This document shows positions 37,209 through 46,463 of a stretch of 64,000 bases of DNA, in pieces. The notes below the pieces were generated by a model. The model had not been told where the DNA came from. It saw only the letters and a list, made by a program, of their open reading frames with translations, and did no database searches. A program made the translations under genes and the position numbers. The stretch comes from Streptoverticillium olivoreticuli subsp. olivoreticuli (GTDB lineage: Bacteria; Actinomycetota; Actinomycetes; Streptomycetales; Streptomycetaceae), in NCBI RefSeq assembly GCF_003391135.1, contig NZ_CP031455.1, forward strand, positions 4,681,001-4,745,000, read 5' to 3'. Positions within the stretch are counted from its first letter, which is position 1. Every line of letters starts with the position of its first letter.

Positions 37209-39715
37209 TGCTGTGCCTCCGGTTCTTCGGTTCCGGTGCCGTCACCGGCGGCCGCGGCGATGCGCACGAGCTCGCCGGGGCGGGCGCCGGTGCCGTCGGT
37301 GACCCCGGCGCCCACGGAGTTCAGCGGGAGCCACACCACCCGGTCCGGCATGGGGGTGATCCGCAGCGGCAGCCGTACGGTCCCGGCCGGGCCGGTCACG
37401 GCCAGCGGCTCGCCCTCGCGCACCCCCGCCTCGGCGGCGGTCGCGGCGGAGAGCCGGGCGACCGCCGCGTGCCGCGTGCCGGCCAGCGCCTCGTCGCCCT
37501 CCTGGAGCCGTCCCCGGTCGAGCAGCAGCCGGTGGCCCGCGAGCACGGCCTCGCCGGCGCCGGGCGGCGCCGGCGGGCGGCCGGGCTCGGCGGGGGCGGC
37601 CGCGTGGGCGCCGTCCCAGGCGCCGAGCCGGTCCAGCTCCGTCCGCGCGGCGTCGGTGTCCGGCAGGGCGAGGGCCACGCCCATCGCGTCGGCCAGCATG
37701 TGCAGCACCCGCACGTCCGTCGGAACATGACTGCGCGTCAGCTGATCGCGTCTGATCGCGGCCTCGAAGGGACGGGCACGGCCCTCCCAGTTGAGGAACG
37801 TGCCCGCCTTCTCCTCCACCGCCGCGACCGGCAGCACCACATCGGCCCGTTCCGTCACCTCGCTCGGCCGCTGCTCCAGGCTCACCAGGAAGCCGATGGC
37901 GTCGAGCGCGGCACGCGCGCGTGCCGGGTCGGGCAGGTCGGCGACCTCCACCCCGCCCACCAGCAGGGCGCCCAGCTCTCCGGTGGCCGCGGCCTCGACG
38001 ATCTGGCCGGTGTCCCGGCCGGTGCCGCGCGGCAGGTCGGTGACGCCCCAGGCGGCCGCCGTCTCCTCCCGGGCCCGGGGGTCGGTGGCCGGGCGGCCGC
38101 CGGGCAGCAGGCCCGGCAGGGCACCGGCCTCGATCGCGCCCCGCTCGCCCGCCCGGCGCGGGATCCACACCAGACCCGCCCCGGTGGTGCCCGCGGCCGC
38201 GAGGGCCGCGGTCAGCGCGCCCGGCACGGCCGCCAGCCGCTCGCCGACGACGATCACCGAGCCGTCCGCGCGCAGCGCCTCGGCCGCCGCCCGCCCGGCC
38301 GCGTCCAGCCCGACGGCGTCCGCCAGCGCCCGCAGCCACTCGGTCTCGGTGCCGGGGGCCGCGGGCAGCAGCGTGCCACCCGCCTTCAGCAGACCGGCAG
38401 TTGTGTGGGTGGCCAGGGAGAAGACGCGCTGGCCGTGCGTGCGGTGCGCCTTGCGCAGCCGCAGGAAGACCCCGGGCGCCTCCTCCTCCGCCTCGAACCC
38501 GGCGAGCAGCACGGCGGGCGCCCGCTCCAGCGTCTCGTAGGTGACGCCTTCGCCGTCGAGGTCACGGCCCCGTCCGGCGACCCGCGCCGCGAGGAAGTCG
38601 GCCTCCTCCGCGCTGTGCGTCCGCGCCCGGAAGTCCACGTCGTGCGTGTCGAGGGCCACGCGCGCGAACTTGGCGTAGCCGTAGGCGTCCTCGACCGTCA
38701 GCCGCCCGCCCGTCAGCACGCCCGTCCGACCGCGCGCGGCGGCCAGTCCGCGGGCCGCGGCCTCCAGCGCCTCCGGCCAGCTCGCGGGCTCCAGGGCGCC
38801 GTCGGCGCCGCGTACGAGCGGGGTGGTGAGCCGGTCCGGCCGCTGGGCGTAGCGGAACGCGAAGCGGCCCTTGTCGCACATCCACTCCTCGTTGACCTCG
38901 GGGTCGTTCGCGGCGAGGCGGCGCAGCACCTTGCCGCGCCGGTGGTCCGTGCGCGTCGCGCAGCCGCCCGCGCAGTGCTCGCACACCGACGGCGAGGAGA
39001 CGAGGTCGAAGGGCCGGGAGCGGAATCGGTACGCCGCGGAGGTGAGCGCGCCCACCGGGCAGATCTGGATGGTGTTGCCGGAGAAGTACGACTGGAACGG
39101 CACGTCCTCGCCGGTGCCCACCTGCTGGAGCGCGCCCCGCTCCAGCAGCTCGATCATCGGGTCGCCCGCGATCTGCTGGGAGAAGCGGGTGCAGCGGGCG
39201 CACAGCACACAGCGCTCGCGGTCGAGGAGGACCTGGGTGGAGATCGGCACCGGCTTCTCGAAGGTGCGCTTGCGGCCCTCGAAGCGGGTGTCGGCCTGGC
39301 CGGCGGACATCGCCTGGTTCTGCAGCGGGCACTCACCGCCCTTGTCGCAGACGGGGCAGTCGAGCGGGTGGTTGATGAGCAGCAGCTCCATCACTCCGCG
39401 CTGGGCCTTGTCGGCGACGGGCGAGGTGAGCTGGGTCCGTACGACCATGCCGTCGGTGCAGGTGATGGTGCACGACGCCATCGGCTTGCGCTGGCCCTCG
39501 ACCTCGACGATGCACTGCCGGCAGGCTCCGGCGGGGTCGAGCAGCGGGTGGTCGCAGAACCGGGGGATCTCGATGCCGAGCAGTTCCGCGGCGCGGATGA
39601 CCAGCGTCCCCTTGGGCACGGAGAGCGCGATGCCGTCGATGGTGACGGACACCAGGTCGTCCGGGGGCACCGCCGCGTTCCCTCCCCCGGAGGAAGCCGG
39701 CGTGGTGACGGTCAT
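37205..39715 (-). CDS. nuoG: NADH-quinone oxidoreductase subunit G
   Basis: An 836-residue 75-kDa-type subunit of the peripheral arm. Near the N-terminus is the 2Fe-2S motif CDHPLLDPAGACRQC followed by CTITC. Then come the HPLDCPVCDKGGECPLQ cluster, the CVLCARCTRF 4Fe-4S motif, and CEHCAGGCATR with a further cluster typical of this subgroup. The remaining 550 residues are a molybdopterin-oxidoreductase-like domain without cofactor function. ATG 39715 overlaps the nuoF stop and has GGAGG at seven bases. Confidence 0.95.
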   Translation of the reverse strand: MTVTTPASSGGGNAAVPPDDLVSVTIDGIALSVPKGTLVIRAAELLGIEIPRFCDHPLLDPAGACRQCIVEVEGQRKPMASCTITCTDGMVVRTQLTSPVADKAQRGVMELLLINHPLDCPVCDKGGECPLQNQAMSAGQADTRFEGRKRTFEKPVPISTQVLLDRERCVLCARCTRFSQQIAGDPMIELLERGALQQVGTGEDVPFQSYFSGNTIQICPVGALTSAAYRFRSRPFDLVSSPSVCEHCAGGCATRTDHRRGKVLRRLAANDPEVNEEWMCDKGRFAFRYAQRPDRLTTPLVRGADGALEPASWPEALEAAARGLAAARGRTGVLTGGRLTVEDAYGYAKFARVALDTHDVDFRARTHSAEEADFLAARVAGRGRDLDGEGVTYETLERAPAVLLAGFEAEEEAPGVFLRLRKAHRTHGQRVFSLATHTTAGLLKAGGTLLPAAPGTETEWLRALADAVGLDAAGRAAAEALRADGSVIVVGERLAAVPGALTAALAAAGTTGAGLVWIPRRAGERGAIEAGALPGLLPGGRPATDPRAREETAAAWGVTDLPRGTGRDTGQIVEAAATGELGALLVGGVEVADLPDPARARAALDAIGFLVSLEQRPSEVTERADVVLPVAAVEEKAGTFLNWEGRARPFEAAIRRDQLTRSHVPTDVRVLHMLADAMGVALALPDTDAARTELDRLGAWDGAHAAAPAEPGRPPAPPGAGEAVLAGHRLLLDRGRLQEGDEALAGTRHAAVARLSAATAAEAGVREGEPLAVTGPAGTVRLPLRITPMPDRVVWLPLNSVGAGVTDGTGARPGELVRIAAAAGDGTGTEEPEAQQ

Positions 39716-41085
39716 GCGGTTACCTCCTGGTGGTTCCCGTCCGCCCACGCCGTGGACTTCGCGGGGTCGAAGGGGCAGCCCTTCCCCTTGATGTGCTGTT
39801 CGTACTCCGCGCGGAAGTACTTCAGCGAGGAGAAGATCGGACTCGCGGCGCCGTCACCGAGCGCGCAGAAGGACTTGCCGTTGATGTTGTCGGCGATGTC
39901 GGCGAGCTTGTCCAGGTCCGTCATGCGGCCCCGCCCGGCCTCGATGTCGCGGAGCAACTGCACCAGCCAGTACGTGCCTTCGCGGCAGGGCGTGCACTTG
40001 CCGCAGGACTCGTGGGCGTAGAACTCGGTCCAGCGGGTGACGGCCCGCACCACACAGGTCGTCTCGTCGAAGCACTGGAGTGCCTTGGTGCCGAGCATGG
40101 AACCGGCGGCCCCCACGGCCTCGTAGTCCAGGGGGACGTCGAGGTGCTCCTCGGTGAGCAGCGGGGTGGAGGAGCCGCCGGGGGTCCAGAACTTGAGCCG
40201 GTGGCCGGGGCGCATGCCGCCGCTGATGTCGAGGAGTTGGCGCAGGGTGACGCCGAGCGGCGCCTCGTACTGCCCGGGGCCCGCGACGTGGCCGCTGAGG
40301 GAGTAGAGCGTGAAGCCCGGGGACTTCTCGCTGCCCATCGAACGGAACCATTCCTTACCGCGGTTGAGGATCGCGGGAACCGACGCGATGGATTCGACGT
40401 TGTTCACCACAGTGGGGCAGGCGTAGAGGCCCGCCACGGCAGGGAAGGGGGGCCTGAGCCGGGGCTGGCCGCGACGCCCTTCGAGCGAGTCGAGGAGGGC
40501 CGTCTCCTCGCCGCAGATATAGGCGCCCGCCCCCGCGTGCACGGTGATGTCGAGGTCGAGCCCGCTGCCGAGGATGTCCCGGCCGAGGTAGCCCGCGGCG
40601 TACGCCTCGCGCACGGCCTCGTGCAACCGCCGCAGCACGGGGACGGTTTCACCGCGCAGATAGATGAAGGCGTGGCTGGAGCGGATCGCGTAGCAGGCGA
40701 TCAGCATGCCCTCGATGAGGGAGTGCGGGTTGGCGAAGAGGAGGGGGATGTCCTTGCAGGTGCCCGGTTCGGACTCGTCCGCGTTGACGACGAGGTAGTG
40801 CGGCTTGCCGTCGCCCTGGGGGATGAACTGCCACTTCATCCCGGTGGGGAAGCCCGCGCCGCCTCTGCCGCGCAGCCCGGAGTCCTTCACATAGGCGATC
40901 ACGTCGTCGGGGGTCATCGCCAGGGCCTTGCGCGCGCCCGCGTAGCCCTCGTGGCGCAGATAGGTGTCCAGCGTCCAGGAGCGCGGCTGGTCCCAGAAGG
41001 CGCTGAGCACGGGCGAGAGCAGCTTCTCCGGGTCGGTGCCGCCCCCGGCCGTGGGGCGGGGGGTCCCACCGTTCGCGGGTGCCAT
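39712..41085 (-). CDS. nuoF: NADH-quinone oxidoreductase subunit F (NADH/FMN site)
   Basis: A 457-residue subunit that oxidises NADH. It has GLRGRGGAGFPTGMKW (NADH/FMN), NADESEPGTCKD, GAGAYICGEETALLDSLEG (FMN) and the 4Fe-4S motif ESCGKCTPCREG near residue 370. ATG 41085 fits the GAGG box with a seven-base spacing. The ATG at 41091, overlapping the nuoE stop, is an alternative that adds two residues. Confidence 0.95.
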   Translation of the reverse strand: MAPANGGTPRPTAGGGTDPEKLLSPVLSAFWDQPRSWTLDTYLRHEGYAGARKALAMTPDDVIAYVKDSGLRGRGGAGFPTGMKWQFIPQGDGKPHYLVVNADESEPGTCKDIPLLFANPHSLIEGMLIACYAIRSSHAFIYLRGETVPVLRRLHEAVREAYAAGYLGRDILGSGLDLDITVHAGAGAYICGEETALLDSLEGRRGQPRLRPPFPAVAGLYACPTVVNNVESIASVPAILNRGKEWFRSMGSEKSPGFTLYSLSGHVAGPGQYEAPLGVTLRQLLDISGGMRPGHRLKFWTPGGSSTPLLTEEHLDVPLDYEAVGAAGSMLGTKALQCFDETTCVVRAVTRWTEFYAHESCGKCTPCREGTYWLVQLLRDIEAGRGRMTDLDKLADIADNINGKSFCALGDGAASPIFSSLKYFRAEYEQHIKGKGCPFDPAKSTAWADGNHQEVTA

Positions 41086-41087
41086 GG

Positions 41088-41867
41088 TCATTCCTCCCCC
41101 TCCTCGGTGTGCTCCGCGGGCCCCGGCCCATGCGTGGGTCCGTCCGGTGCAGGCGCTCCGCGCGGCGGGCCGACATGGGCGGCCGGGGTCCCGCCCTTGG
41201 CCAGTCGCAGGCCGGCGAGGGTGGCGGGCCCGGCGGCGCCGCTCGCCTCGACGGCGCCCGGCCGCGGGTCGGGGAAGCCGGCCAGGATGCGGGCCGTCTC
41301 CTTGTAGGTGCACAGGGGTGCGCCGCGGGTCGGCCGGGCGGTGCGCCCGGCGCGCAGGTCGTCGACGAGGGCCTTGGCGCTCTCGACGGTCTGGTTGTCG
41401 AAGAACTCCCAGTTGACCATCACCACGGGCGCGAAGTCGCAGGCCGCGTTGCACTCGATGTGTTCGAGGGTGACCTTGCCGTCGTCCGTGGTGCCGCCGC
41501 CCTCGACGCCCAGGTGACGGCGCAGGGCGTCGAAGATGGCGTCGCCGCCCAGCACCGCGCACAGGGTGTTGGTGCAGACGCCGACCTGGTAGTCCCCGCT
41601 CGGCTCGCGGCGGTACATGGAGTAGAAGGTCGACACCGCCGTGACCTCGGCGACGGTCAGTTCGAGCACCTCGGCGCAGAAGCGCAGGCCGGTGCGGGTG
41701 ACATGCCCGTCCTCCGCCTGGACGAGGTGCAGCAGCGGCAGCAGGGCGCTGCGGCTGTCGGGATAGCGGGCGATCACCTCCTTCGCATCGGCCTCCAGCC
41801 GGGCCCGTACGTCGGCGGGGTAGTCGGGAGCCGGAAGCTGGGGCATCCCCAACTGAACATCGCTCAC
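41088..41867 (-). CDS. nuoE: NADH-quinone oxidoreductase subunit E (2Fe-2S)
   Basis: A 259-residue thioredoxin-like subunit. Its 2Fe-2S ligands are in CTNTLC and ECNAACDFAP. The core ends near residue 195. The final 60 residues are a Pro/Gly/Ala-rich extension ending in acidic TEEGEE, longer than in Gram-negative NuoE. GTG 41867 overlaps the nuoD stop. Confidence 0.94.
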   Translation of the reverse strand: MSDVQLGMPQLPAPDYPADVRARLEADAKEVIARYPDSRSALLPLLHLVQAEDGHVTRTGLRFCAEVLELTVAEVTAVSTFYSMYRREPSGDYQVGVCTNTLCAVLGGDAIFDALRRHLGVEGGGTTDDGKVTLEHIECNAACDFAPVVMVNWEFFDNQTVESAKALVDDLRAGRTARPTRGAPLCTYKETARILAGFPDPRPGAVEASGAAGPATLAGLRLAKGGTPAAHVGPPRGAPAPDGPTHGPGPAEHTEEGEE

Positions 41868-43186
41868 CGGTCGACGCCTCCCATCACAGGGTCGATGGAC
41901 GCGACGGCGACGATGACGTCGGCCACCTGGCCGCCCTCGCACATCGCCGCCATGGCCTGGAGGTTGGTGAAGGAAGGGTCGCGGAAGTGGACCCGGTAGG
42001 GGCGGGTGCCGCCGTCGCTGACGACGTGCACGCCGAGCTCGCCCTTGGGGGATTCCACCGCCGCGTACGCCTGGCCGGGCGGCACCCGGAAGCCCTCCGT
42101 CACCAGCTTGAAGTGGTGGATCAGGGCCTCCATCGAGGTGCCCATGATCTTCTTGATGTGGTCGAGGGAGTTGCCGAGGCCGTCCGGTCCGAGGGCCAGC
42201 TGGGCGGGCCAGGCGATCTTCTTGTCGGCGACCATCACCGCGCCGGGCGCCAGCCGGTCCAGGCACTGCTCGACGATCCGCAGGGACTGCCGCATCTCTT
42301 CGAGGCGGATGAGGAAGCGCCCGTACGCGTCGCAGGTGTCGGCGGTCGGCACCTCGAAGTCGTAGGTGTCGTAGCCGCAGTAGGGCTGTGCCTTGCGCAG
42401 GTCGTGCGGGAGCCCGGCGGCGCGCAGGATGGGGCCGGTCGCGCCGAGCGCGAGGCACCCGGCGAGGTCGAGGTAACCGACGTCCTGCATCCGGGCCTTG
42501 AAGATCGGGTTGCCGGTGGCGAGCTTGTCGTACTCGGGGAGGTTCCTGCGCATCTTCTTCACGAACTCGCGCACCGCGTCCACCGCTCCGGGCGGCAGGT
42601 CCTGGGCGAGGCCGCCGGGGCGTACGTACGCGTGGTTCATCCGCAGGCCGGTGATCAGCTCATAGAGGTCCAGGATCATCTCGCGGTCCCGGAAGCCGTA
42701 GATCATGATCGTGGTGGCGCCGAGCTCCATGCCGCCGGTGGCGATGGCCACCAGGTGGGAGGAGAGACGGTTCAGCTCCATCAGCAGCACGCGGACGACC
42801 GTGGCCCGGTCCGGGATCTGCTCCTCGATGCCCAGCAGCCGCTCCACGCCGAGGCAGTACGCCGTCTCGTTGTAGAAGGAGGTGAGGTAGTCCATGCGCG
42901 TGACGAAGGTGGTGCCCTGGGTCCAGTTCCGGAATTCGAGGTTCTTCTCGATGCCGGTGTGGAGATAGCCGATGCCGCAGCGGGCCTCGGTGACGGTCTC
43001 GCCGTCGATCTCCAGGATCAGCCGGAGCACTCCATGGGTGGAGGGGTGCTGGGGGCCCATGTTGACGATGATGCGCTCGTCGTCGGCCTGTTTCGCGGCC
43101 GCGGCGATCTCGTCCCAGTCGCCACCGGTGACCGTATATACGGTGCCTTCGGTGGTGTCGCGCGCGCTCGCAGGGGAAGTGCTCAT
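41864..43186 (-). CDS. nuoD: NADH-quinone oxidoreductase subunit D
   Basis: A 440-residue 49-kDa-type subunit that forms the quinone site with NuoB. It shows NMGPQHPSTHGVLRL, the GYLHTGIEKN motif, and the C-terminal SIDPVMGGVDR. Length is standard. ATG 43186 shares a base with the nuoC stop. This subunit has no counterpart in the visible nuo2 cluster. Confidence 0.95.
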   Translation of the reverse strand: MSTSPASARDTTEGTVYTVTGGDWDEIAAAAKQADDERIIVNMGPQHPSTHGVLRLILEIDGETVTEARCGIGYLHTGIEKNLEFRNWTQGTTFVTRMDYLTSFYNETAYCLGVERLLGIEEQIPDRATVVRVLLMELNRLSSHLVAIATGGMELGATTIMIYGFRDREMILDLYELITGLRMNHAYVRPGGLAQDLPPGAVDAVREFVKKMRRNLPEYDKLATGNPIFKARMQDVGYLDLAGCLALGATGPILRAAGLPHDLRKAQPYCGYDTYDFEVPTADTCDAYGRFLIRLEEMRQSLRIVEQCLDRLAPGAVMVADKKIAWPAQLALGPDGLGNSLDHIKKIMGTSMEALIHHFKLVTEGFRVPPGQAYAAVESPKGELGVHVVSDGGTRPYRVHFRDPSFTNLQAMAAMCEGGQVADVIVAVASIDPVMGGVDR

Positions 43187-43944
43187 CAGCTGTACGACCT
43201 CCGCTGGTCCGGAGCCGGGATCTGGGCGCCCTTGTATTCGACGGGGATGCCGCCGAGGGGGTAGTCCTTGCGCTGCGGGAAGCCCTGCCAGTCGTCCGGC
43301 ATCATGATCCGCGTGAGCGCCGGGTGGCCGTCGAAGACAAGGCCGAAGAAGTCGTACGTCTCGCGCTCGTGCCAGTCGTTGGTGGGATAGACGTCCACGA
43401 TCGAGGGCACGTGCGGGTCGCTGTCGGGGGCGCCGACCTCCAGCCGGATCAGCCGGTTGTGGGTGATCGAGCGCAGGTGGTAGACCGCGTGCAGCTCCCG
43501 GCCCTTGTCTCCGGGGAAGTGGACGCCGCTGACGCCGGTACAGAGCTCGAAGCGGAGCGCCGGGTCGTCGCGGAGGGTGCGGGCGACGCGCGGCAGGTGC
43601 TCGCGGGCGATGTGGAAGGTGAGCTCGCCGCGGTCGACGACGGTCTTCTCGATGGCGTTCTCCGGGGCGAGTCCCTGTTCCTCCAGGGCCCCTTCGAGCT
43701 CGTCGGCCACCTCGTCGAACCATCCCCCGTACGGGCGGGCGGACTCGCCCGGCAGCCGTACGGTGCGGACGAGGCCGCCGTAGCCGGAGGTGTCGCCGCC
43801 GTTGCGAGCGCCGAACATGCCGCGCTGGACGCGGATGGTCTCGCCCTGGTCGCCGCGCTGGCCCGGGAGGTTCTGGGCGTTGACGTCCTTGTCGGGGTTG
43901 ACCCCGTTGGACCGGGAAGTGCCGTTGTTCTTCGGATCGCTCAC
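43186..43944 (-). CDS. nuoC: NADH-quinone oxidoreductase subunit C
   Basis: A 252-residue 30-kDa-type subunit. The core has VDVYPTNDWHERETYDFFGLVF (split as YPTNDWHERETYDFFG) and PQRKDYPLGG. The first 60 residues are a polar leader with no obvious fold. GTG 43944 overlaps the nuoB stop. It has none of the repeats found in NuoC2. Confidence 0.94.
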   Translation of the reverse strand: MSDPKNNGTSRSNGVNPDKDVNAQNLPGQRGDQGETIRVQRGMFGARNGGDTSGYGGLVRTVRLPGESARPYGGWFDEVADELEGALEEQGLAPENAIEKTVVDRGELTFHIAREHLPRVARTLRDDPALRFELCTGVSGVHFPGDKGRELHAVYHLRSITHNRLIRLEVGAPDSDPHVPSIVDVYPTNDWHERETYDFFGLVFDGHPALTRIMMPDDWQGFPQRKDYPLGGIPVEYKGAQIPAPDQRRSYS

Positions 43945-44495
43945 CGCAGCAGACCCTTCATCTCGATCAGCGGCAGCGCCTTGAGGGCCGCTTCCTCCGC
44001 CTCGCGGGCGGCCTCCTCGCGGTTCACGCCGAGCTTCTCGCCCTGGATCTTCTTGTGCAGCTTCAAGATCGCGTCCAGCAGCATCTCGGGGCGCGGCGGG
44101 CAGCCGGGCAGATAGATGTCGACCGGCACGATGTGGTCGACGCCCTGGACGATCGCGTAGTTGTTGAACATGCCGCCGCTGGAGGCGCAGACACCCATGG
44201 AGATCACCCATTTCGGGTTGGGCATCTGGTCGTAGACCTGGCGCAGCACCGGCGCCATCTTCTGGCTGACCCGGCCGGCCACGATCATCAGGTCCGCCTG
44301 GCGCGGTGAGCCGCGGAAGACCTCCATGCCGAAGCGGGCGAGGTCGTAGCGCCCGGCGCCGGTGGTCATCATCTCGATGGCGCAGCAGGCCAGTCCGAAG
44401 GTGGCCGGGAAGACGGACGCCTTGCGCACCCACCCGGCGGCCTGTTCGACGGTGGTCAGCAAAAAACCGCTGGGCAGCTTCTCTTCGAGTCCCAT
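43941..44495 (-). CDS. nuoB: NADH-quinone oxidoreductase subunit B
   Basis: A 184-residue carrier of cluster N2, with the ligand motifs FGLACCAIEMM, GVCASSGGMF and LPGCPPRPEM. The tail after residue 155 is charged and helical. ATG 44495 lies 13 bases after the nuoA stop with GGGGG in the gap. Confidence 0.95.
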   Translation of the reverse strand: MGLEEKLPSGFLLTTVEQAAGWVRKASVFPATFGLACCAIEMMTTGAGRYDLARFGMEVFRGSPRQADLMIVAGRVSQKMAPVLRQVYDQMPNPKWVISMGVCASSGGMFNNYAIVQGVDHIVPVDIYLPGCPPRPEMLLDAILKLHKKIQGEKLGVNREEAAREAEEAALKALPLIEMKGLLR

Positions 44496-44508
44496 GGTGT
44501 GGTGCCCC

Positions 44509-44868
44509 CTAGTCCCATTCCAGGCCGCCGCGGCGCCAGACGTAGGCGTAGGCGACGAAGACGGTGAGCACGAAGAGCAGCATCTCGACGAGCCCGAACA
44601 GCCCCAGGGCGTCGAAGGTGACGGCCCAGGGATAGAGGAAGACGATCTCGATGTCGAAGACGATGAAGAGCATCGCCGTCAGGTAGTACTTGATCGGGAA
44701 GCGCCCGCCCCCGGCGGGCTGCGGGGTGGGCTCGATGCCGCATTCGTAGGCCTCGAGCTTGGCGCGGTTGTACCTCTTGGGCCCGATGAGCGAGGCCATG
44801 ACCACGGAGAAGATCGCGAAGCCTGCCCCGAGGGCTCCCAGTACGAGGATGGGCGCGTAGGCGTTCAC
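44509..44868 (-). CDS. nuoA: NADH-quinone oxidoreductase subunit A
   Basis: A 119-residue three-helix subunit, first gene of the 14-gene operon. The conserved loop AYECGIEPTPQPAGGGRFPIKYY contains the quinone-near Cys, followed by FDIEIVFLYPWAV. GTG 44868 matches family length; the frame extends to 44961 but the extra 31 residues are unlike NuoA and cover the likely leader. Confidence 0.93.
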   Translation of the reverse strand: MNAYAPILVLGALGAGFAIFSVVMASLIGPKRYNRAKLEAYECGIEPTPQPAGGGRFPIKYYLTAMLFIVFDIEIVFLYPWAVTFDALGLFGLVEMLLFVLTVFVAYAYVWRRGGLEWD

Positions 44869-44962
44869 CGCTCCTCGCTCCTTCCAGTCGACGCTGACTG
44901 CTGGCTGACCGGACCCCGGCGGGCTCACCGCCTCATGGGGATCCCCGCGAAGATCACCCATA

Positions 44963-44978
44963 TGTGAGGCAGTTCACA
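44963..44978. promoter_or_regulatory. Candidate Rex operator upstream of nuoA
   Basis: TGTGA-GGCAGT-TCACA is a perfect 5+5 palindrome with a six-base centre, about 95 bp upstream of the nuoA GTG. It matches the Rex operator type of Streptomyces, where the NADH-sensing repressor Rex controls cyd and nuo genes. It also fits the Crp half-sites GTGA/TCAC. A degenerate second TGTGA-N6-ACACG lies at about 45018-45033. Confidence 0.65.
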
Positions 44979-45199
44979 AGCCCGGGTCGACTGCATCCTA
45001 TGCCCGCCGGTCTGTGATCTGCGACACGGGGTGCGCGACCGCGTTTGTGATCTCCACCACCTGACGAACGATCATCAAGTCGGATGAGCGCCGATCTTCG
45101 TACACGAAGCGGTCGAGTGATCACGAGTGGTGACAATTGACGGCTCCGGCGCTGGTCGGAGGGGGGTGGCACTATCAAGACATGGCTGCTGCACACAAA

Positions 45200-45219
45200 T
45201 TGGCGCGAGTGATCGCCAA
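45200..45219. promoter_or_regulatory. TTGGCG-N8-CGCCAA palindrome
   Basis: A perfect 6+6 inverted repeat about 370 bp upstream of the NlpC/P60 start and 330 bp upstream of nuoA. A TGATATAGGAG stretch follows it. This could be an operator; the regulator is unknown. Confidence 0.35.
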
Positions 45220-45585
45220 CTGATATAGGAGCACCGCCCACTGAGGCGGCGGCAGTCGGCGGACCCCTCGCCCGCCGCTCCGCCCTCCGGTTCACGAGCG
45301 CGGGGCCGGAGGCCGCCGGGGCGTGAGCTGCGCCACGCTCCGGGAGGTTCGGAGTCCGCTTTTCCCGGGTAGCCTCGACACGCTCGCCGTAAAGGTGATA
45401 TGCCCGCCGACGATCATCCCCGGCGGTCAAACGCCGTGCTGAGGCGGCTGTTCACGCCCGGCACACCCGGGGACGCCGTGACTCCACCGTGATCAAATGT
45501 CCGAATTCTCGGCGCGCGCATGCCAATTGTGGCGCACGTCACTTTTATTGAACTCAACCTGCGCGGCCTGATAGTCCGTTGTCCC

Positions 45586-46434
45586 ATGTCCCCGAACGCG
45601 CATATAACCAGCCACCGGAAGCCCCGCCGTACGGCCACCCAGTCGTGGGTCGTGCGCACGGGTGTTGCCGGTGGCGTCCTCAGCACCCTGGCCGTGGCCG
45701 GCGCCGGTTCCGCCACCGCCGTCGAGAAGCCCACCGAGGCCACGATGGAGATGCCGGCGATCAACGCGACGATCTCCTCCTCCATCGCGCAGAGCGCCGC
45801 TGCCACCCAGCAGACCGCCTTCGGCTACCAGGAGAGCGCGCAGCAGGACAAGGCCGACGACACGGCCAAGGACGCCTCCAAGCAGGCCAAGGACGAGGCC
45901 CAGCGCATCGCCGACGCCGCGGAGAAGAAGGCCGCCGCGGAGAAGGAGAAGCGCGAGCAGGACGAGGCCCGCGCCTCCCGCGCCACCGAGCGCAAGAGCC
46001 TCAGCGCCAAGTCCGCCACGGGCTCCTCGGACGAGGCCGCCTCCGCCGCGTCGTCGTCCTCCTCGACGTCGACCGGCACCGGCAGCTCGGCCACGCTGAT
46101 CTCCTTCCTCCAGGCGCAGCTGGGCAAGGCCTACGTGATGGGCGCCACCGGCTCGTCCTCGTACGACTGCTCCGGCCTGGTGATGGCCGCGTACAACCAG
46201 ATCGGCATCAGCCTGCCGCGTGTCTCGCAGGACCAGTCGACCGCCGGTACGCAGGTCTCGCTGAGCAACCTCCAGCCCGGCGACATCCTCTACTGGGGCT
46301 CCGCGGGCAGCGCCTACCACGTCGCCGTCTACGTCGGCGGCGGCAAGTTCATCGGCGCGCAGAACCCCAGCGCCGGTGTGGTCGAGCGCGACCTCAGCTA
46401 CGACATGCCCACGGGTGCCGTCCGCGTCATGTGA
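45586..46434 (+). CDS. Secreted NlpC/P60 cell-wall peptidase
   Basis: A 282-residue exported hydrolase. The N-terminus (SHRKPRRTATQSW then VVRTGVAGGVLSTLAVAGAG) is a long twin-Arg-like or Sec signal. Residues about 60-165 form a Lys/Glu/Ala-rich coiled coil followed by a Ser/Thr linker. The C-terminal NlpC/P60 domain has catalytic Cys in SSYDCSGLVMAAY and His in SAYHVAVYVGGG. It should cleave D-Glu-DAP type bonds of peptidoglycan stem peptides. ATG 45586 is the first start giving a normal signal; an ATG at 45520 adds 22 hydrophobic non-conserved residues. A strong terminator follows. Confidence 0.9.
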   Translation: MSPNAHITSHRKPRRTATQSWVVRTGVAGGVLSTLAVAGAGSATAVEKPTEATMEMPAINATISSSIAQSAAATQQTAFGYQESAQQDKADDTAKDASKQAKDEAQRIADAAEKKAAAEKEKREQDEARASRATERKSLSAKSATGSSDEAASAASSSSSTSTGTGSSATLISFLQAQLGKAYVMGATGSSSYDCSGLVMAAYNQIGISLPRVSQDQSTAGTQVSLSNLQPGDILYWGSAGSAYHVAVYVGGGKFIGAQNPSAGVVERDLSYDMPTGAVRVM

Positions 46435-46463
46435 CGCGCGCTCCCGCACACGGACGCACGACG

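Larger units (their letters stand above)
44869..45585. other. 717-bp divergent region between nuoA and the NlpC/P60 gene
   Basis: This contains the Rex-like site, the palindrome at 45200-45219 and a GC-rich stretch (45235-45345) capable of several hairpins. It also has a CCCGCCG...CGGCGGT-type hairpin near 45405-45430, and an AT-richer segment at 45520-45580 just before the peptidase gene. Open frames across it lack coding character. It must hold both promoters. Confidence 0.6.

Noticed and set aside
44954..45430. A 158-codon minus-strand frame covering the nuoA promoter region
   Set aside because: It overlaps the Rex-like operator, its composition is not codon-biased like its neighbours, and no family is recognisable.
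45330..45585. c-di-AMP (ydaO-type) riboswitch upstream of the NlpC/P60 gene
   Set aside because: Such riboswitches often precede actinobacterial wall hydrolases, but the conserved GGGGAACC and GGGUGAA elements are not present here.
45414..45806. A 130-codon minus-strand frame between nuoA and the peptidase gene
   Set aside because: It overlaps the signal-peptide coding region of the NlpC/P60 gene in antisense and lacks a ribosome site and any motif.
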